From Stenotrophomonas rhizophila (GTDB taxonomy: Bacteria; Pseudomonadota; Gammaproteobacteria; Xanthomonadales; Xanthomonadaceae): a DNA stretch of 64,000 nt. This document shows positions 6,507-15,915 of this stretch, piece after piece (within the stretch, counting starts at the first letter, position 1; each line of letters starts with the position of its first letter). Below the pieces are notes generated by a model. It did no database searches. It was not told the DNA's origin and saw only the letters and a list, made by a program, of their open reading frames with translations. The DNA is taken from NCBI RefSeq assembly GCF_003651185.1, contig NZ_RCDC01000004.1:1660659-1724658 (forward strand). Direction: 5' to 3'. Made by a program: the position numbers and the translations under genes.

Positions 6507-9178
6507 CAAGACTGCGGCTCCACGGCGGGGTCCGGCGCGCGCGGCGGCGCCGGTGCCAGATAGCCCACGACCGTGCACAGCAGGCCGTAGGCGATGAAAG
6601 AAGAAATGCCCAACAGGTTGCCCAGGTGCTGGCGGTCGATCAGCACCAGCTTGGCCAGCACCACGCCCATCAGCACCGCGCCGACCAGCCACAGCACGCG
6701 TTGCCCGCGGCGCGAGCCCCACACCCAGCTGATCACGCCGAGCACGCTCCACACCACGGTCAGGCTGGTCTGGGCGAGGGTCGAAGACCACAAGCGCTCG
6801 TTCCACGGCACCCCGCCCCAGTGATGCACGGCGTGCAGGGTGATGCTGGTCAGGGCGACGAAGCCGGCAATCGCCAGCACCGGTATGCGCATCGCACGCA
6901 GGCCATCCGGCGCCTGCGCAGACCACAGCCAGCGCGCAGCGAGCACCAGAACGGCGATCTGCGCCAGTTCCACCGGGTTGAGCAGCGGCAGCCACGGCAG
7001 CGGTGCTGCGCCGGCCGGGACCAGCAACAGGCCCGCCCAGCTCACGCCAAGCACCGCGAACAACGTGCCCTGCAGCGGCGTGCGCATCGGATCGAAGCGT
7101 TCGCCAAGCGGCACCGTCAGCCAGCGCCAGCGCAACAGCGCCACGGCGGTGACGAGCAGCCACGGCAACAGCATCAGGGCCAGGCCCCAACCCTGTGCCA
7201 GCGCGAAACGGTCGGCCAGCCACAGGCAGGCCAGCGACACCACGGACGGCCACAGCAACCACCACAGGAACTGCGCCGCCAGCGACGTGCGGTCGTCGCC
7301 TGCGCGCAGACACCACAGGCTGCGCACGCCCAGCAGCGCGAACACCGCCCAGGCCAGTGCGCCATAACCGGCGAACGGCTGGTCATGCACATCGGCCTGC
7401 CACAGCGCCAACGGGAACGCAGCCAGCACCATCGCCAGCGTGGTGAGCACCAGTGCGCGTGCCGGCCAGCGCCGATGCATCTCGGCGGCCAGCCAACCGG
7501 TGACGGCCGCGGCGATCAGCAGCGCATCGGGCTCGCTGCGGTGGGCGACGAAGCGCAGGATCTCGTGGCTGATACTGCCCAGCCACCACAGCAAGCCCCA
7601 CAGGTAGTACACGATGGCCGGCGACTGCTGCTGCGCGCGGCGATAGCTGAAGGCCGCCGCGAAACCAGCCACCGCCAGCAGCAGGCCGCTCATGAAGGTC
7701 GGGTTGGCGATGGCCGTGGCGTCCAGATGCCAGTAATCGGCGCCGACCACGAAGCCGAACGCGGCGCCCAAGGTCAACAACGCACCGGTGACCTGCGGCA
7801 GCCAGCGCTGCTGTCGCAGCCCCAGCCAGGCCAGGGCCGCCCCTTCCAGCGCGAACACGCTGGCGGTGGCCCGTGCAGACAGCGCCAGCGGCACCGCCAG
7901 CGTCGCAAAGCCCACCGCGAGCACCGCATGCGACTGACCCAGTGCGGCATAGCGCTCGCGCTTGATCAGCACCCACGCCAATCCCGCATACAACGCGGCC
8001 AGTGCCAGCGAGCACAACGCCAGCAGCAGGCGATCGTCGTGCAGCAGACCGGCCTGCAACGAAAACGCGATCAGCGGCGTACCGAACACCAGGCTGCCAT
8101 CGATCAGATCGCGTTTCTCCGCACGCTGCCGGCGCGCATAGAGGATCGGAATCAGCAGGTAGAAGGCGAAGAACAGCAGCAGGAACGGCTCGGTGCTGGC
8201 GAACTTGTCCGGGCTGTACTGGAGCACGCCCCAGGCGGTACCGATGCCGAAGGTGAAGGCAAAGCCGAGCAGGTTCAGCGCGCGCCACGGTCGCCACCAG
8301 GCAATCGCCAGGATCGCCGCATTGAGCACCGCGTAATACGAGAACAGCGCGACATGATTGCCGCTGCCGGTGGACAGCCAGATCGGCGCCATGAAGCCGG
8401 CCAGGATGCCGAGCACGGCCAGCGTGCGCGAGTTCTGCACCACCGCCAGCACGCCCATGCCGGCGATCAGCAGCACACTGAGCGCGAACGCCGGCGCGGC
8501 GGGGATCAGGTCATAGCGCTTGAACGCGGCGAAAATGGTCAGCAGCAGGATGCCGATCGCCCCGCCCTGCAGCGCCAGCGCGAACAGGTGCCGGGTATCG
8601 CGCTGCACCCAGCCGAACACCAGCCCGGCCAGCGCCGCCAGCGCGATGGCGGCCAGGCGCAGCTCGATCGGTGCGTTCAACCAGCCCTGGTCGCTGGCGT
8701 ACTTGAGCAGCGCGGCCACACCGGCCAGCAGCACCAGCATGCCGATCTTGACCGGCACATTGCCCTCGGTGAACCACTGTTTGAGGGTGCCGATGATGCG
8801 CTCGCCGATGCCCGGTTCCTGCGGTGCGGCAGGTGCCGGCGGTGGTGCAGACCGGGGCGGCAGCGGGGGCGGCTGCGCCGGTTCGTCCAGTGGCGCAACG
8901 CGCGCAGCGGGGGCAGTCACCGCAATGGGTGACGCGTCCGGTGTGCGCGGCGCGGCATCCAACGGCGGGGACACGGTGTCGACCGACGCAATGTCGGCCC
9001 AGCGCAGCGGCCGTTCGGGCGCGGCGGGTGCCGGCGTGGCGTCCCAGGCCGAGCCTGCCGCGCGTTGCTCCAGCGCGGCGACGCGGCGGCGCAGGCCGGC
9101 GATCATCACCAGCGCCACGATCAGCAGCAGCGGGATCGCCAGCAGTACCAGCACCAGCAGGACAATCAGAGCTTCCAT
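6506..9178 (-). CDS. DUF2339 family polytopic membrane protein
   Basis: Function unknown. The 890-aa protein starts with a transmembrane helix (residues 3-27) followed by a short coiled coil (RRRVAALEQRAAG). A Pro/Ala-rich linker (about 45-120) comes next, and the rest is a very hydrophobic region with well over twenty predicted membrane helices. This is the DUF2339 (PF10101) layout. It is the first gene of a two-gene operon with DUF3999, which suggests one inner-membrane complex with a periplasmic arm. Transporter-like or glycan-related roles have not been shown. Confidence 0.85.
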   Translation of the reverse strand: MEALIVLLVLVLLAIPLLLIVALVMIAGLRRRVAALEQRAAGSAWDATPAPAAPERPLRWADIASVDTVSPPLDAAPRTPDASPIAVTAPAARVAPLDEPAQPPPLPPRSAPPPAPAAPQEPGIGERIIGTLKQWFTEGNVPVKIGMLVLLAGVAALLKYASDQGWLNAPIELRLAAIALAALAGLVFGWVQRDTRHLFALALQGGAIGILLLTIFAAFKRYDLIPAAPAFALSVLLIAGMGVLAVVQNSRTLAVLGILAGFMAPIWLSTGSGNHVALFSYYAVLNAAILAIAWWRPWRALNLLGFAFTFGIGTAWGVLQYSPDKFASTEPFLLLFFAFYLLIPILYARRQRAEKRDLIDGSLVFGTPLIAFSLQAGLLHDDRLLLALCSLALAALYAGLAWVLIKRERYAALGQSHAVLAVGFATLAVPLALSARATASVFALEGAALAWLGLRQQRWLPQVTGALLTLGAAFGFVVGADYWHLDATAIANPTFMSGLLLAVAGFAAAFSYRRAQQQSPAIVYYLWGLLWWLGSISHEILRFVAHRSEPDALLIAAAVTGWLAAEMHRRWPARALVLTTLAMVLAAFPLALWQADVHDQPFAGYGALAWAVFALLGVRSLWCLRAGDDRTSLAAQFLWWLLWPSVVSLACLWLADRFALAQGWGLALMLLPWLLVTAVALLRWRWLTVPLGERFDPMRTPLQGTLFAVLGVSWAGLLLVPAGAAPLPWLPLLNPVELAQIAVLVLAARWLWSAQAPDGLRAMRIPVLAIAGFVALTSITLHAVHHWGGVPWNERLWSSTLAQTSLTVVWSVLGVISWVWGSRRGQRVLWLVGAVLMGVVLAKLVLIDRQHLGNLLGISSFIAYGLLCTVVGYLAPAPPRAPDPAVEPQS

Positions 9179-9301
9179 TCCAGGCCATCCTCAAGAGGTC
9201 GCCCCGGCTGCACCCGGCAGGCGCAGTGCCAGGGCACGCGGGCCATGCTAAAGGATCGGCGGCACACGCGGGATCACGCCCTGACGGGCGCCCCTGAAAC
9301 G

Positions 9302-9330
9302 ACAGACCCCGGCACGGGGCCGGGGTCTGT
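9302..9330 (-). terminator. Intrinsic terminator of gap
   Basis: A 12-bp perfect stem (ACAGACCCCGGC / GCCGGGGTCTGT) with a 5-nt loop lies 25 bp downstream of the gap stop codon. A short T-containing tract follows on the minus strand. Confidence 0.7.
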
Positions 9331-9354
9331 GGAATGACGCAGGGCAGCGCTGGC

Positions 9355-10407
<1,053 letters not shown>

Positions 10408-10482
10408 TCATTCTAGCAGGGCCGGAACCGGCCCGGCCCGGGGAAGACGAATGGGAACCGGTTACAACGGTAAATACCCGGA

Positions 10483-10496
10483 TTGATCCGGATCAA
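10483..10496. promoter_or_regulatory. Perfect FNR/Anr-type binding site
   Basis: The sequence TTGATCCGGATCAA matches the FNR consensus TTGAT-N4-ATCAA exactly. It is centred 67 bp upstream of the ompW-like start codon. At the classical -41.5 activation position, transcription would start near 10531 and leave a 26-nt leader. Confidence 0.65.
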
Positions 10497-10556
10497 GGCG
10501 CGCAGGCGCATGGACGGGAAAACTGGCGCCATTCCAACCCGCCACGAGACCGTCTC

Positions 10557-11186
10557 ATGCGCAAGACCTCCCCCCTCCTGCTCTCCAGCCTGGCCGCCGC
10601 CCTGGCGCTGGCCGCCGCCCCCGCCATGGCCCAGTCCAAGGGTGACTGGACGATCGGTGCCGGCGTGCACCAGGTCGCCCCAAAGTCCAACAACGGCTCG
10701 CTGGCCGGCGGCACGCTGAAGGTCGATGTGGACAACGACATCAAGCCGACCATCACCGGTGAGTACTTCATCGCCGACAACCTGGGCATCGAGCTCCTGG
10801 CCGCGCTGCCGTTCAAGCACGACATCAACATCGCCGGCCTGGGCAACGTGGGCAGCACCAAGCACCTGCCGCCGGTGGTGTCGCTGCAGTATCACTTCAA
10901 CAGCAAGGGCAAGGTCTCCCCGTTCCTAGGCGCCGGCATCAACTACACCACGTTCTTCAGCGAGAAGACCGGCGGCGCGTTGGCTGGCAGCACGCTGAAG
11001 ATGGAAGACTCCTGGGGCCTGGCCGCCCATGCCGGCCTGGATTTCGCGATCAACGACAAGGGCTCGCTGCGCGTTGATGTGCGCTGGATGGACATCGACA
11101 GCAAGGTGAAGCTCAACGGTGAAAAGATCGGCACCGTCAACATCGACCCGCTCGCCTACGGCGTGTCGTACGTGTTCAAGTTCTGA
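10557..11186 (+). CDS. ompW: OmpW family outer membrane protein
   Basis: This is a small eight-stranded outer membrane beta-barrel thought to pass small hydrophobic molecules. The 209-aa precursor has a signal peptide (MRKTSPLLLSSLAAALALA, cleavage after AMA near residue 25) and the OmpW pattern GDWTIGAGVHQVAPKSNNG. The strand ITGEYFIADNLGIELLAALP and a terminal aromatic residue (YVFKF) needed for barrel assembly are also present. I chose the ATG at 10557-10559 because it starts the signal peptide; an open extension to 10350 is non-coding leader. The upstream FNR-like box suggests oxygen-dependent control, as is known for ompW in enterobacteria. A strong terminator follows. Confidence 0.9.
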   Translation: MRKTSPLLLSSLAAALALAAAPAMAQSKGDWTIGAGVHQVAPKSNNGSLAGGTLKVDVDNDIKPTITGEYFIADNLGIELLAALPFKHDINIAGLGNVGSTKHLPPVVSLQYHFNSKGKVSPFLGAGINYTTFFSEKTGGALAGSTLKMEDSWGLAAHAGLDFAINDKGSLRVDVRWMDIDSKVKLNGEKIGTVNIDPLAYGVSYVFKF

Positions 11187-11235
11187 TCGGCGGATCAGAA
11201 CCCAACAAGGCAACACCCTCGCAGCAAGACAGTTT

Positions 11236-11261
11236 CCCCGGCTTCGGCCGGGGTTTTTTTT
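11236..11261 (+). terminator. Strong intrinsic terminator with TTCG tetraloop
   Basis: CCCCGGC-TTCG-GCCGGGG is followed by eight T residues. It ends ompW transcription, 50 bp after the stop and just before the convergent racemase gene. Confidence 0.92.
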
Positions 11262-11264
11262 GGC

Positions 11265-11963
11265 TCATTCGGCCAACAGATGCCGCCCCGCCGCATGCGC
11301 ATGCAGCGTGGTCGTATCGAACACCGGCACCGTTGCATCCTGCGCGCCGACCAGCAGCATGATCTCCGTGCAGCCCAGGATGATGCCCTGCGCACCGCGG
11401 TCCACCAGTCGCTGCATCACCGCCCGGTAGGTCTCGCGCGAGGCCGGCAGCACCTGCCCCTTCACCAGCTCGCCATAGATGATCCGATGCACCGCCGCGC
11501 GGTCATCGGCCTCGGGAATCAGCACCTCCAGGCCATGCGCCTGCGTGAGCCGCCCCGTGTAGAAATCCTGCTCCATGGTGAACGCCGTGCCCAGCAACCC
11601 CACCCGTTGCAGCCCGGCGGCCTTGATCGCCTCGGCCGTGGGATCGGCGATGTGCAGCAGGGGAATCGGGATCGCCGCCTGCACCGCATCGGCCATGCGA
11701 TGCATGGTGTTGGTGCAGATCACGATGGCCGTCGCACCCGCGCCCTGCAGGCGCTGGGCCGCATCGATCATCCGCTGGGTCGCGGTGTCCCAGTCGCCGG
11801 CATGCTGCAGTGCCTCGATCTCGGCGAAATCGAACGACCACAGCAGGATCCGGCCCGAGTGCAGGCCGCCCAAGGTGTCGCGCACGTGCGCGTTGATCAG
11901 GCGGTAATAGTGGGCCGAGCTTTCCCAGCTCATGCCGCCGATCAGGCCAACGATGTGGGCCAT
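11265..11963 (-). CDS. Aspartate/glutamate racemase family protein
   Basis: This is a predicted PLP-independent amino-acid racemase (YgeA/aspartate racemase type) of 232 aa. It starts MAHIVGLIGGMSWESSAHYY. Both catalytic cysteines are present: Cys83 in VICTNTMHRM and Cys198 in GIILGCTEIML. The fold repeats (two alpha/beta halves) look complete. It is a single gene, convergent with ompW and divergent from the S1/P1 nuclease gene. The substrate (Asp, Glu or another amino acid) cannot be told from sequence alone. Confidence 0.88.
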   Translation of the reverse strand: MAHIVGLIGGMSWESSAHYYRLINAHVRDTLGGLHSGRILLWSFDFAEIEALQHAGDWDTATQRMIDAAQRLQGAGATAIVICTNTMHRMADAVQAAIPIPLLHIADPTAEAIKAAGLQRVGLLGTAFTMEQDFYTGRLTQAHGLEVLIPEADDRAAVHRIIYGELVKGQVLPASRETYRAVMQRLVDRGAQGIILGCTEIMLLVGAQDATVPVFDTTTLHAHAAGRHLLAE

Positions 11964-12082
11964 GGGGACCTCCGGATTCCGCCCGATGCGGGTACCCGGC
12001 GAGCCTAGCGCAAGCCGCCGGACGCTGCAGCCGGCCAGATCCCGGCAAGCCCGCGCGCGGCCGGCCCGCTAGAATGCCGCGG

Positions 12083-12898
12083 ATGAAAATGCCTTCCCTG
12101 CTCCCGGCCACCGCCCTCGCGCTGGCCCTCACCTTCGTTTCCACCGATGCCCTGGCCTGGGGCGCACAGGGCCACCGCCTGGTGGCGCGGATCGCCGAGA
12201 CCCGGCTGACCCCGCAGACCCAAGCCGAGGTTGACCGTCTGCTCGCCGCCGAGCCGGACCCGACACTGCACGCCATCGCCCCTTGGGCCGATCAGCTGCG
12301 CGCCAAGGATCCGGACCTGGGCAAGCGCTCGGCCGGCTGGCATTACGTCAACATCGGCGAAGACGATTGCCACTATGAAGTGCAGAAGCACTGCAAGAAC
12401 GGCAACTGCGTGGTGGAGGCGCTGAAGTTACAGACCGCGATTCTCGGCGACCGCAGCAAGTCCGATGCAGAGCGCGCGCAGGCGCTGAAGTTCGTCGTGC
12501 ATTTCGCCGGCGACATCCACCAGCCGATGCATGCCGGCTACGGCCACGACAAGGGTGGCAACGATTTCCAGGTGCAGTTCAACAACCGCGGTACCAACCT
12601 GCACTCGCTGTGGGACAGCGGCATGCTGAACGAGCAGACGCTGGATGACGACCAGTACCTCAAGCGCCTTCTCGCCCTGCCCAAGCCCGCATTCGGCAAG
12701 CGCTCCAACATCACTGTCGACGCCGCGCAGTGGGCCGAAGCCAGCTGCCGGATCGCCATTGCACCTGGCGTTTACCCGGACAAGCGTACGCTGGGCCCCA
12801 GCTATGCGGCGACCTACCGCCCGGTCGCCGAGCGCGAGCTGCGCGTGGCCGGTGAACGCTTGGCCGTGCTGCTCAACGACACCCTGGGCAAACGCTGA
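12083..12898 (+). CDS. S1/P1 family nuclease, secreted
   Basis: This is a zinc-dependent 3'-nucleotide-releasing nuclease acting on single-stranded DNA or RNA. The 271-aa precursor has a signal peptide that ends at ALA, so the mature protein should begin with Trp26. That free N-terminal Trp is a zinc ligand in the family. Further ligand motifs are WGAQGHRLVARIAE, GWHYVNI and HFAGDIHQPMHAGYGHDKGG. I chose the ATG at 12083; one three codons earlier is also open. The next gene follows after 10 bp, so the two are probably co-transcribed. Phosphate or nucleotide scavenging is a likely role. Confidence 0.9.
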   Translation: MKMPSLLPATALALALTFVSTDALAWGAQGHRLVARIAETRLTPQTQAEVDRLLAAEPDPTLHAIAPWADQLRAKDPDLGKRSAGWHYVNIGEDDCHYEVQKHCKNGNCVVEALKLQTAILGDRSKSDAERAQALKFVVHFAGDIHQPMHAGYGHDKGGNDFQVQFNNRGTNLHSLWDSGMLNEQTLDDDQYLKRLLALPKPAFGKRSNITVDAAQWAEASCRIAIAPGVYPDKRTLGPSYAATYRPVAERELRVAGERLAVLLNDTLGKR

Positions 12899-12908
12899 GG
12901 TCTGCACC

Positions 12909-13715
12909 ATGTCACTGCACGTCGCCAGTTTCTTCCACCCGGACAGCCACACCTTCAGCTACGTGGTGCATGACCCGGCGACGTTGCAGGCGGCGGTGAT
13001 CGACCCCGTGCTGGATTACGACCCGGACACCGATGCACTCGGCGCCGGGCCGGTGCAGCCGTTGCTTGCGCATGTGCGCGGGCACGGCCTGCAGGTGCGC
13101 TGGCTGCTGGACACCCATGCCCACGCCGACCATGTCAGCGCCGGGCGCTGGCTGAAATCCCAGTGGCCGGATGCGACGCTGGCGATGGGCCAGGGCATCG
13201 TGCAGGTGCAGCGCACCTTCGCGCCACGCTACGCGCTGGATGTACCGACCGATGGCTCGCAGTTCGACCATCTGTTCGCCGATGGCGAGCGCTTCACCCT
13301 CGGTGATATCGACGCCGAAGTGATCGCAGTGCCGGGGCACACCAGCGACAGCGTCGCCTATCGCATCGGCGATGCGCTGTTCACCGGCGACTCGCTGTTC
13401 ATGCCCGACGGCGGCACCGCTCGCTGCGACTTCCCGGGCGGTGACGCGGCGCAGCTGTACCGCTCGATCCAACGGATGTTGGCATTGCCCGATGCGACCC
13501 GTGTGTTCATCTGTCATGACTACGGCCCAGGGGGCCGCGAGGTCGCCAATCAGACCACGATCGGCGCGCAGCGCGCGCACAACATCCACCTGCGCGATGG
13601 CATCAGCGAGGCGGACTTTGTCGCCACCCGCCAAGCCCGTGATGCCACTCTGCCCGAGCCGAAGCTGATGCAGCCCTCGGTCAAGGCCAACATCCAGGGC
13701 GGTCCGGAAAGGTAG
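12909..13715 (+). CDS. Metallo-beta-lactamase-fold hydrolase, persulfide dioxygenase-like
   Basis: The 268-aa protein belongs to the glyoxalase II / ETHE1-Blh branch of the MBL fold. It has the metal motif THAHADHVSAGRWLK, PGHTSDSVAYRIGDALFTGD, the TARCDFPGGDAAQLYRSI segment and VFICHDYGPGG. These match persulfide (sulfur) dioxygenases and related Blh proteins more than classic glyoxalase II. It would oxidise glutathione persulfide to sulfite, but the substrate is inferred. The stop codon TAG (13713-13715) is the TAG of a GTAG repeat that starts at 13712. Confidence 0.82.
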   Translation: MSLHVASFFHPDSHTFSYVVHDPATLQAAVIDPVLDYDPDTDALGAGPVQPLLAHVRGHGLQVRWLLDTHAHADHVSAGRWLKSQWPDATLAMGQGIVQVQRTFAPRYALDVPTDGSQFDHLFADGERFTLGDIDAEVIAVPGHTSDSVAYRIGDALFTGDSLFMPDGGTARCDFPGGDAAQLYRSIQRMLALPDATRVFICHDYGPGGREVANQTTIGAQRAHNIHLRDGISEADFVATRQARDATLPEPKLMQPSVKANIQGGPER

Positions 13716-13742
13716 CGCCGGCGCTGGCCGCCCCCCCCCCCC
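13712..13742. repeat. Truncated GTAG palindrome followed by a 12-C homopolymer
   Basis: GTAGCGCCGGCGCTGGCCG resembles the GTAG-type extragenic palindromes found elsewhere in this window but has only a short stem (CGGC / GCCG). It is followed by 12 consecutive C residues (13731-13742). The element supplies the stop codon of the upstream gene. It lies between convergent genes. The homopolymer is unusual and could vary in length. Confidence 0.6.
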
Positions 13743-13774
13743 GTTGCCCGGTTGGCACACTACGCCTTACCTGT

Positions 13775-14344
13775 TCAGCGTCCTTGCCGGCGCACCACGT
13801 GTTGCCCTTTCACGATCTCGAACGTGAAGCCGTACAGCAGACTTACCGGCACCGGTTCGATGCGCTCGGCGCCCTCGCAGTTGCCCCGATCCGTCGGCAC
13901 GCGCTGCGGAGTGAAATGACAGACGGCCGCGGGCACAAAGCGCCACATCGCCACCGCTTCCTGGGCAGCCTGCATGAGGGGCGCGTTCTCCGGCGCATTG
14001 CCGGCGGCACAGTCACTGCGATCGATCACTGGCAGACTACGTTCGACCTTGCCTTCCGCATCGATCACCAGTTGCAGGCACACCGTCGTCGGTGCCAGCG
14101 CGCGGCGCGGATCGCGATCACCGACAGCCGGGTCCGGCCCCGCATTGAGCTGCGGCATCCGGTAACCTTCGGTCGGCCCCAGCTGATACGTCTCCACCTT
14201 TCCGCTCCCCTGAGCGCCGACGTTCGGATCCAGACGCTGGTGATCCACGTTCTCGGCACGCGTGTCCACCGTGGTCGACGAGGGGTGACTGGCACAGCCG
14301 GCCACCAGCATCGCCAGGACCACGGCCAGCGGCCCCCGCTTCAC
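13775..14344 (-). CDS. Lipoprotein with TonB-like C-terminal domain
   Basis: Function unknown. The 189-aa protein starts with GTG at 14342-14344, overlapping the M56 gene stop as GTGA. It has a lipoprotein signal with lipobox LVAGC (lipidated Cys17). The region TTVCLQLVIDAEGKVERSLPV resembles the beta-sheet of TonB C-terminal domains, with four additional cysteines nearby that could form disulfides. A longer reading to 14440 runs into the M56 gene and lacks a lipobox position, so I rejected it. As last gene of the blaI-M56 operon it may be a partner or target of the regulatory system. Confidence 0.75.
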   Translation of the reverse strand: MKRGPLAVVLAMLVAGCASHPSSTTVDTRAENVDHQRLDPNVGAQGSGKVETYQLGPTEGYRMPQLNAGPDPAVGDRDPRRALAPTTVCLQLVIDAEGKVERSLPVIDRSDCAAGNAPENAPLMQAAQEAVAMWRFVPAAVCHFTPQRVPTDRGNCEGAERIEPVPVSLLYGFTFEIVKGQHVVRRQGR

Positions 14345-15546
14345 AGCGTCGGGTCCGATGCATCGAGTTCGAATGTCATCGGAATCTTCAACGCCGAGGC
14401 AACGGCCTGTCCATTCCGGCGCGCCGGTTCGAACGTCCATTGCTTGGCTGCAGCGATCGAGGCTTCGTCGAACACGCCGGCCGGTGTCGAACTGAGTACC
14501 CGGACATCGCCCGGCTTGCCAGCCGCATCGACCTCCACGCGCAACATCACGCTGCCGGAAATGCCCTGATCGAACGCCGCCTTGGGATACGTCGGCGGCG
14601 TCAGGTCACGGGCCTGCGCGCCCACAACGCTCGTTGCCGCTTTGGCCTGCGCCGGCTCGGCACCCGCGCCGCCCTGGCTGGCCCAGGCCACCGTGCAGAG
14701 CCCGACACACAGCCCGACCACCAGCACCTGGCCGGTCATCCACGGCAATGCCTTCCGCTTGTGTTCCTTCAACATGGCAATACGCTCCTTCAACATCGGT
14801 TGGCTGCGCCAGTGGCAGGCCATCGGTGCAACCGGGTGGACCAACTGCGCCTTGAGCAGCGCGTTGGCGTAGAGCCGGCGCAGGGCCGGATGCGGATCGA
14901 CCGTGCGCGCGTCGCAGGCCAGTTCCTGGTCACGCAGGAAGCGGCGCGCCGCCCACGGCAGCAACGGGTGGAACCAGAACACGCACCGCAGCGCGGCCAG
15001 CGCGGCGTTCGCCCAGGGATCGCCATGGCGGCGATGGCTCTGTTCGTGACGCAGGATCAGGTCCTGCTCGGCGGGGCTGAAGCGCTGCTCGAAGTCCGGG
15101 CCCACCACGATCCGCGGCCGCCACAACCCGACCAGCGCCGGCAGGCCCGGGTCGCCACTGGCCTGCCAGCTGCCGTCCGTGCGCGGCTGCAGCGCGCCCA
15201 AGGCATGCTCGAAGCGGCGCTGCGCGCGCCAACTGATGCCAGCCATCGCCACCGCGCCCAGCAGCCACACCGTCAACAGCAGCAGCGGCCACTGCGAGGC
15301 ATCGGTGGGCACGGCAGGCGCGCGCAGGGCCGAGGCCATGGCCATCACCGGGGCGGTCTCGGTGATCGTCAGCGGCGGCACCGGCAGGTACGGGACAATC
15401 AGCATCAGCGGCAGCAACCACCAGCTGCGGTAGGCCAGCGCTGCGCCCCCCAGGCGCAGCAGCAGGGGCCTGGCCGCGGCCACTACCAGCGTCGCCACCG
15501 ACAGCCATACGCTGGCCTGCAGCAGTCCATCGAGCAGCTCAGTCAT
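14341..15546 (-). CDS. BlaR1-like M56 peptidase fused to a TonB C-terminal domain
   Basis: This is a predicted membrane sensor-protease of 401 aa. Helices near residues 10-30, 40-58 and 88-103 precede a zinc-peptidase motif HEQSH (His167-Glu168-x-x-His171), with a further helix near 270-290. The periplasmic tail is not a penicillin-binding sensor as in BlaR1. Instead, residues about 315-400 form a TonB-type domain (GISGSVMLRVEVDAAGKPGD). The gene overlaps blaI by 8 bp and the downstream lipoprotein gene by 4 bp. By analogy it would cleave or control the BlaI repressor in response to an envelope signal, which is inferred. Confidence 0.86.
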   Translation of the reverse strand: MTELLDGLLQASVWLSVATLVVAAARPLLLRLGGAALAYRSWWLLPLMLIVPYLPVPPLTITETAPVMAMASALRAPAVPTDASQWPLLLLTVWLLGAVAMAGISWRAQRRFEHALGALQPRTDGSWQASGDPGLPALVGLWRPRIVVGPDFEQRFSPAEQDLILRHEQSHRRHGDPWANAALAALRCVFWFHPLLPWAARRFLRDQELACDARTVDPHPALRRLYANALLKAQLVHPVAPMACHWRSQPMLKERIAMLKEHKRKALPWMTGQVLVVGLCVGLCTVAWASQGGAGAEPAQAKAATSVVGAQARDLTPPTYPKAAFDQGISGSVMLRVEVDAAGKPGDVRVLSSTPAGVFDEASIAAAKQWTFEPARRNGQAVASALKIPMTFELDASDPTL

Positions 15547-15907
15547 GGTCCAGCGCCTGGATCAGCTGCTTCAGTTCGGCGATGTCCTGCGCGCTGAGCT
15601 CGCCGCGCTGGCTGAAATGCGCCACCAGTGGCGCGATGCGGCCGTCGAAGACACGGCCCAGGAAGCCTTCGCTCTGCTCGGCCACCCAGGCCTGGCGCTG
15701 CAGCACCGGCGAGTACAGATACCGGCGCCCCTCACGGCCGGCGCTGATCGCGCCCTTGGTCAGCAGCCGGTTGAGCAGGGTCTTGATGGTGGGCTCGGCC
15801 CAGTCCCGGCTGGCCAGCGCGGCGACCACCTCGTCGGCGCCCAGCGGGTGGCTGCGCCACAGCACCTCCATCACCACGGCTTCGGCTTCACTGATCTGGC
15901 TCATCAT
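15539..15907 (-). CDS. BlaI/MecI/CopY family transcriptional repressor
   Basis: The 122-aa protein has an N-terminal winged helix (ISEAEAVVMEVLWRSHPLGA, with TIKTLLNRLLTKGAI as recognition part) and a C-terminal dimerisation region that holds the usual protease-sensitive segment of the family. The first codon is one of two adjacent ATGs. It is the first gene of a three-gene operon with the M56-TonB protein and a lipoprotein. A 20-bp perfect dyad lies 9 bp upstream, so autoregulation is very likely. No beta-lactamase gene is adjacent, so the regulon is unknown. Confidence 0.88.
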   Translation of the reverse strand: MMSQISEAEAVVMEVLWRSHPLGADEVVAALASRDWAEPTIKTLLNRLLTKGAISAGREGRRYLYSPVLQRQAWVAEQSEGFLGRVFDGRIAPLVAHFSQRGELSAQDIAELKQLIQALDHD

Positions 15908-15915
15908 TTACATCC

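Noticed and set aside
6507..7316. N-terminal extension of the DUF3999 frame
   Set aside because: It lies in another frame of the DUF2339 gene; the signal peptide starts at 6506.
6626..8932. A 768-codon open frame on the plus strand opposite the DUF2339 gene
   Set aside because: It is Arg/Gln/His-rich with no recognisable domain and is the antisense shadow of a well-supported membrane protein; high GC removes stop codons from other frames.
13775..14440. Longer version of the lipoprotein gene beginning at 14440
   Set aside because: The extra part overlaps the M56 gene and would bury the lipoprotein signal; the GTG at 14344 gives a clean lipobox.
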